From contig AP031352.1 in assembly GCA_037833965.1 (NCBI GenBank), forward strand, positions 25,524,501 through 25,588,500: 64,000 nt of DNA, given 5' to 3'. The DNA is from Marchantia polymorpha subsp. ruderalis (taxonomy: Eukaryota > Streptophyta > Marchantiopsida > Marchantiales > Marchantiaceae). Below the pieces are notes generated by a model. The model had not been told where the DNA came from. It did not search any database and saw only the letters and a program-made list of their open reading frames with translations. Of the stretch, positions 60,001 to 64,000 are shown piece after piece. The position numbers and the translations under genes were made by a program. How positions within the stretch are numbered: position 1 is the first letter of the stretch; the number at the start of each line of letters is the position of its first letter.

Positions 60001-60960
60001 ATAACTTGAGACATGCATTTGAATAGCTTCAAATATTGACTTCAAAACCATCAACACATTCATTGACGACTATATTTCCAATCTTACAACGAATCAAAGA
60101 ATCAAAAACTGGACTGCCGAACAAATTTGATTGCACTATATTAGAGTTTTGTGGATTTGTGAATCAAGTCTAACCGATCATCTGCATGCAACGATATCGT
60201 ATTGAAGAGAGTTGAATTTGGACGTCAAACTGGTTCTGATTGTCTATGTCACATATGTGACTACAATTTTAAAATCTGTATAAAGTGATAAAAAAATCAA
60301 TTAAAAGACTAGATTCAATTTTACTTGAAAGAACGTTTGATATCATATTAAGTACCAATAAATGTTTGAAGTTATCTTCAAATTCTTTGAATATACGTTC
60401 AAATTCTACTTCAAGATTAAAAATGATTATTTCATTTTTTTCTATATCATATTAATTAGGTTGATGTTTAATTTTTTCCAAATTTTTCTAAAAATAAATT
60501 ATCAATCCAAGGAAAATAGATGAACTTTAAACATTTTTATTTTTAGGCAAGAGGTTTACATGTTGGATATATTCACAATTGGATCTTAAGATGATTAAAT
60601 CCTTACAAACATGTGAATTCGAGACTTAAAGCTGATCCTGATACAAACACAAGAAAAAAATTAATGTTGCAAATAAGAGTATTCAATATGGTAGACAAAT
60701 AGTTATGATCATCCAATTTATGTTCAACAAAACCAAAAAAATCAATTATTACAACTTACACATGCAATCATGATGTTTAGTATCTCAAATTCAATTGAAT
60801 GCGTTGAATTTAACACATTGCCATATTAAATGGCTAATGCAATCATGAAATGTAAGATTTTCAGAGTTTCAAATTTAACAATGATTAATTGCATATAATT
60901 TTTGATTGCTTGACTAAGAATAATTTTTTTTAAAGATGGAAATCTTAGTTCGTTGAGAAC
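57001..60960. other. AT-rich gene-poor stretch
   Basis: No gene or clear repeat supported. A 90-codon minus-strand frame at 59222-58950 has a Lys-rich helical tail (KLVKIHKNIETKLVKAQKQY) but no partner or family; it may be a remnant or chance. Poly-A/T runs are common. Confidence 0.4.
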
Positions 60961-61060
60961 TGTAATGAGAGACAAATACCAAACTGGAACATAATGGTAT
61001 AGATTTGATCCCACGAGGACAGGATCAACATCAAAAGTCACGATTTGTCACGTATTAACA
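60961..61060 (-). repeat. 100-bp TGTTAA...ATTACA repeat, copy c, downstream of the second coiled-coil gene
   Basis: Read on the minus strand it runs TGTTAATACGTGACAAATCG ... CATTATGTTCCAGTTTGG ... TCTCATTACA, exactly 100 bp, matching copies a and b. It is preceded on that strand by CTTCTGGGAGTGACATTGAC, which also precedes copy b, so homology with element X extends well beyond the repeat. Confidence 0.7.
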
Positions 61061-61340
61061 TTCTATCAATGAGTTTTACTTCTTAGGTCAATGTCACTCC
61101 CAGAAGACACTGCTCTATTACGACCGATCATCAGAATGAGCAGTGTCTATATGCCACTCGGAATATTCAGGAGGGACACTCACAACTCCCGATGCGATAA
61201 CTTTGTCAAACACGAGCGCACTGTGCTCAATGTCTGTATCACACACCAACACACAGACACACAGTGTATACAGGTTCATAGTCAAGACAAGCCAATTGAC
61301 AGAAAATCCTCCCCAAGAAAAGAGCCTTGGGTCTCTTTAT

Positions 61341-63821
61341 TCACAATGGTGGCCTAAGAATCTCAACCGCATGAGGGGAACTACTCTCAGGTGCGGTGCC
61401 ATCCGACGTAGTGGTTACAGCGTCGTCTGAGCTTACGTCTGCTCCTAACCTACGCAAAACGTTTAGTATCTCCAGCTCTATATTCTCCCGTGCTTCTACA
61501 AATCCCTCAGAAAAAGAACTAACTAACTCTACTATCTGCTTGTCACCCGCGAATCCGCTGGTCTTCGCACTCACCAACCGTCGCTCTAGCGAATCTAGCT
61601 TCAGCCACTTTACCGATTGCAATCCCCACATTGCGAATCCGCGCAAGCACTTCTCAACTCGCAATCACAACTCGTCGGTCGTCTCGTCCCGCAACTGACG
61701 GTATGCCACCTTTGCCTTCTCCATTCTCCTCTGCAACTCTTCCGATCTCATGGCAGTCTTCCCCAACTGCTCCTGTAACCGCCGCCATTCCGATTCGACT
61801 TTTAATCTACATTCGACCTCTGAAGATCTGGCCGACTCACAATCCGCCAATTTCTTGGCCCAATCTGTCAATTCCCCTTTGTGCTTCCGGAATTCCTCCG
61901 CTACACTTACCGTTAGCTTCTCCGCGCGTGTGAATTCCTTGTCACGATCAGTTGTGAGCTCCGCAATCTTACTGCGAAGTTCTTCTTCTCTCGACTTTGC
62001 CGCTGCAATCTTTCCCCAAAGATCTTTGGCAATCCGTGCTTCTTCGGCTCTGCGTTCTTCTACCTTAGCTAGTTCGTCGGCATGCATCTGCTCTCGCTTC
62101 CCTGTAGTCGTAATCAGCCTCTCCGCACGCTTCACAGCTGCCTCGTACGCTTCCTTGGACTTATCCAATCTTCCGCACAAGTCCACAGTCACCTTCTGCT
62201 CATTCTCGTTAGTGGCACGAAGACTGTTGCAGGCTTCCTCTAACTCCGCACAACGCTCAGACTCCTTTGCTAAGTTCAAGTGCAGTACTTCGCACGAAGT
62301 CGGTCTTCTTGCTCATGCAATGTCGCCTTCGCTGCAGCACACTCAGCTGCGAAGCTTGCAGCTCGCTCCTTCGCCATCGCAGTTGCAGAATCCCACTCCC
62401 TCTTTACTATCATCGTCCTCTTGAGCTTCGTCATATTCTTAATCAGCTCAACATACGATCCAGACTCCCTTCTTACAATATACTTTTTCCTCTTCATATC
62501 TAAATACTTCAATAAAGGTACTACGCTATCATGCAATAAATCAGGGAAGGCAATCTCCAACGTCTTTGGCCCTTCCTCCAAAGTCTTCGTCGCAACCTTG
62601 GATCTCACTTCCTCCTCAGGTGGTGGCGGCTCTGGATCCTCTGTGATGTTTCCCACAGTCCCACCAACCTCTGCAAAAATCTGCTCTAAAATTGCCTCAC
62701 TCAACGTGAGCTCTTGACTAATTCCTTGCTGGACATCGGCTGAGGCATGTCTTCACTCCCCACAGACCGCGTCTGCTCTGCAACCTCCGGGCTGACTCTC
62801 ACTCAGGTTTACCTCTGATGGCTTTGTGGTAGCGCATCATGGTTCTAGAAGACTAGGATTTATGCTCTCACTCATGTCCCAAACACCTTCTCTCACAAAC
62901 TCCATGTATCACTCCAACTCACACACAAACTCTCCTCACATCACTCTCTTCACATAAACGCAAACACTCGTCGATACTCCAAGATACTCAAAAACTTCAC
63001 TCCTTCATTACTGAAACAAGTCCTCACACATGACTCTCCAAACTTGATTGAGAGGTGCTACTCTACCTCTCTATTTATACTACTTGAGAAGTTACCATAG
63101 TAACATGTGGTAATTTCTCCTAACTTACTTTTACCTAGGTAAGTTTGACTAACCCTCTCTATGTGGCAATGTGCCATTGGTCTAGCCAAACCTTCTAGAA
63201 GTTTCCGGAATCCAAGGTTGAGGTGGCGACATGCCATTGGAAACTTTTAAACTTCTACAAGCTTCCTAGCCACTAAGTCAACACTAGACTTAGTCTAGCC
63301 AATTATCTTTCATACATTTTAGTCTAACCAATCAAATCCAAGCTTTAAGTCAAATATCTAATCCCTTGGAATCTAGAACTTTTGTATAAGACAAAATAGA
63401 AATGCTCACTCCTTGTAAAAGACAAAATAGAAGTGCTCACTCCACTCTTCTAGAACTCCGCTACTTAATCCGTCAACTATAGACATTGTAGCCAAACTTA
63501 GTCATGACTAGATAATTTTAGTTATAACTAACTAGTTTAATCATAACTTGCTAGACTTAGCTATGCCTTGGCTAATCGTACTTAATTACTTGACCACTTC
63601 TAGGACTTAGTACATATGTGCAACACCCGGTCTTACAGCTCCGAAGACAAAAAACTTAGACTAGTTGTCTCTGTTCTCTCCTCCGAAGGTTCCACTGCTA
63701 CGTCTGTTGGAACTTCAACTGATACTGTCGAAGGTCCCCCTTCCACCACTTGCTGTGTCGGCTCGGCAGCTGTATCTTTGGCTATCGCGATGGCTGCCAC
63801 AACTGTCTTATAATAACCCAC
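61341..63821 (-). pseudogene. Coiled-coil repeat-family protein gene, broken and split by a solo LTR
   Basis: On the minus strand: 63821-63638 reads VVAAIAIAKDTAAEPTQQVV and on to SLSFLSSE; after the solo LTR (TSD GAGC) it continues QTRSVGSEDMPQPM, then changes frame near 62715 to TLSEAILEQIFAEVGGTVG, ...LLKYLDMKRKKYIVRRESGS. A second frameshift near 62280 leads into a long heptad-rich coiled coil (NLAKESERCAELEEACNSLR ... REEELRSKIAELTTDRDKE). A TGA near 61665 precedes RVEKCLRGFAMWGLQSVKWL and the end at 61341. AATAAA follows on that strand. From memory this family is very numerous in Marchantia. Function unknown. Same family as 34776-41594. Confidence 0.75.
62779..63637 (-). mobile_element. 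Family A solo LTR with perfect 4-bp target duplication
   Basis: 859 bp, on the minus strand starting TGTAAGACCGGGTGTTGC and ending GTCAGCCCGGAGGTTGCA. Flanked on the plus strand by GCTC at 62775-62778 and GCTC at 63638-63641. Best preserved copy of the family in this window. No internal region. It interrupts the coiled-coil gene. Confidence 0.92.
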
Positions 63822-64000
63822 TAAAGGCTAAAACTGCAATATAGTGGTAGAAAGGTTGAACCCATAGGGATTGTGGTACCCCACTTTTGGTATTTTTGAG
63901 GAATTTAAAACATTTTTGGAAAACTGTACCTCGGCAGTAGTGTAAATAGCCATCGGTGCATCAAAATAGAATGAAACTAGATGATCTCGGAGAATCTCGA
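63822..64000. other. Possible further repeat sequence at the window edge
   Basis: The minus strand contains GGGGTACCACAATCCCTATG and GGTTCAACCTTTCTACC, which give a repeat-like impression rather than gene sequence. The 5' part of the coiled-coil gene, or of the element carrying it, should continue past 64000. Nothing firm can be called. Confidence 0.25.

Overview
The window reads as nuclear DNA of a land plant, most likely a bryophyte and plausibly the liverwort Marchantia polymorpha. The genes have short exons split by GT-AG introns. Two plastid-type genes are present: FtsZ with mixed FtsZ1/FtsZ2 traits, and the type II fatty acid synthase enzyme KASIII. The coiled-coil repeat proteins at 34776-41594 and 61341-63821 resemble, from memory, a hypothetical-protein family that is very abundant in the Marchantia annotation. 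The species call is inference; eukaryotic plant DNA is certain.

Layout. 1-13500 is a gene island with everything on the minus strand: the first exon of an unrecognised acidic protein (2-307, leaving the window), a 13-exon bilobal aspartyl protease (2619-7447) and a 2-exon plastid FtsZ (10514-12336). 13550-22100 is AT-rich and gene-poor, with tandem repeats, TA microsatellites, a near-perfect hairpin and two decayed solo LTRs. 22148-42495 is a retrotransposon nest. The oldest layer is a 5'-truncated Ty3/gypsy chromovirus (E3). It was hit by a solo LTR of a second family (22476-23298), by a younger chromovirus lacking its reverse transcriptase core (E2, 25577-30915), and inside its 3' LTR by a composite element X (32602-42293). 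Element X carries a decayed gag and a coiled-coil gene, and was itself hit by an apparently intact chromovirus (E1, 34882-40943) with identical 420-bp LTRs and a CAAGG target duplication. 42500-46500 is AT-rich decay. 46500-53500 is a second gene island holding an 8-exon plastid KASIII gene on the plus strand (48587-52309) behind a GC-rich upstream region. 53500-64000 is again repeat-rich, with a minus-strand gag remnant split by a solo LTR and a second coiled-coil gene (61341-63821) split by another solo LTR.

Main observations. E1 keeps gag and pol in different frames, joined by a textbook -1 frameshift signal: G GGA AAC in the gag frame, a 7-nt spacer, an 8-bp stem and a potential H-type pseudoknot. 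Its leader carries two overlapping short ORFs whose products look like duplicates of one domain, both still open in the otherwise broken E2. E2 has identical LTRs although its pol carries stops and a 657-bp in-frame deletion of the RT core, so it probably moved in trans. The coiled-coil genes are associated with 100-bp repeats that begin TGT and end TTACA, which suggests that this gene family is cargo of a mobile element. All exon joins, domain calls and repeat alignments were made by eye; no database search or folding program was run.
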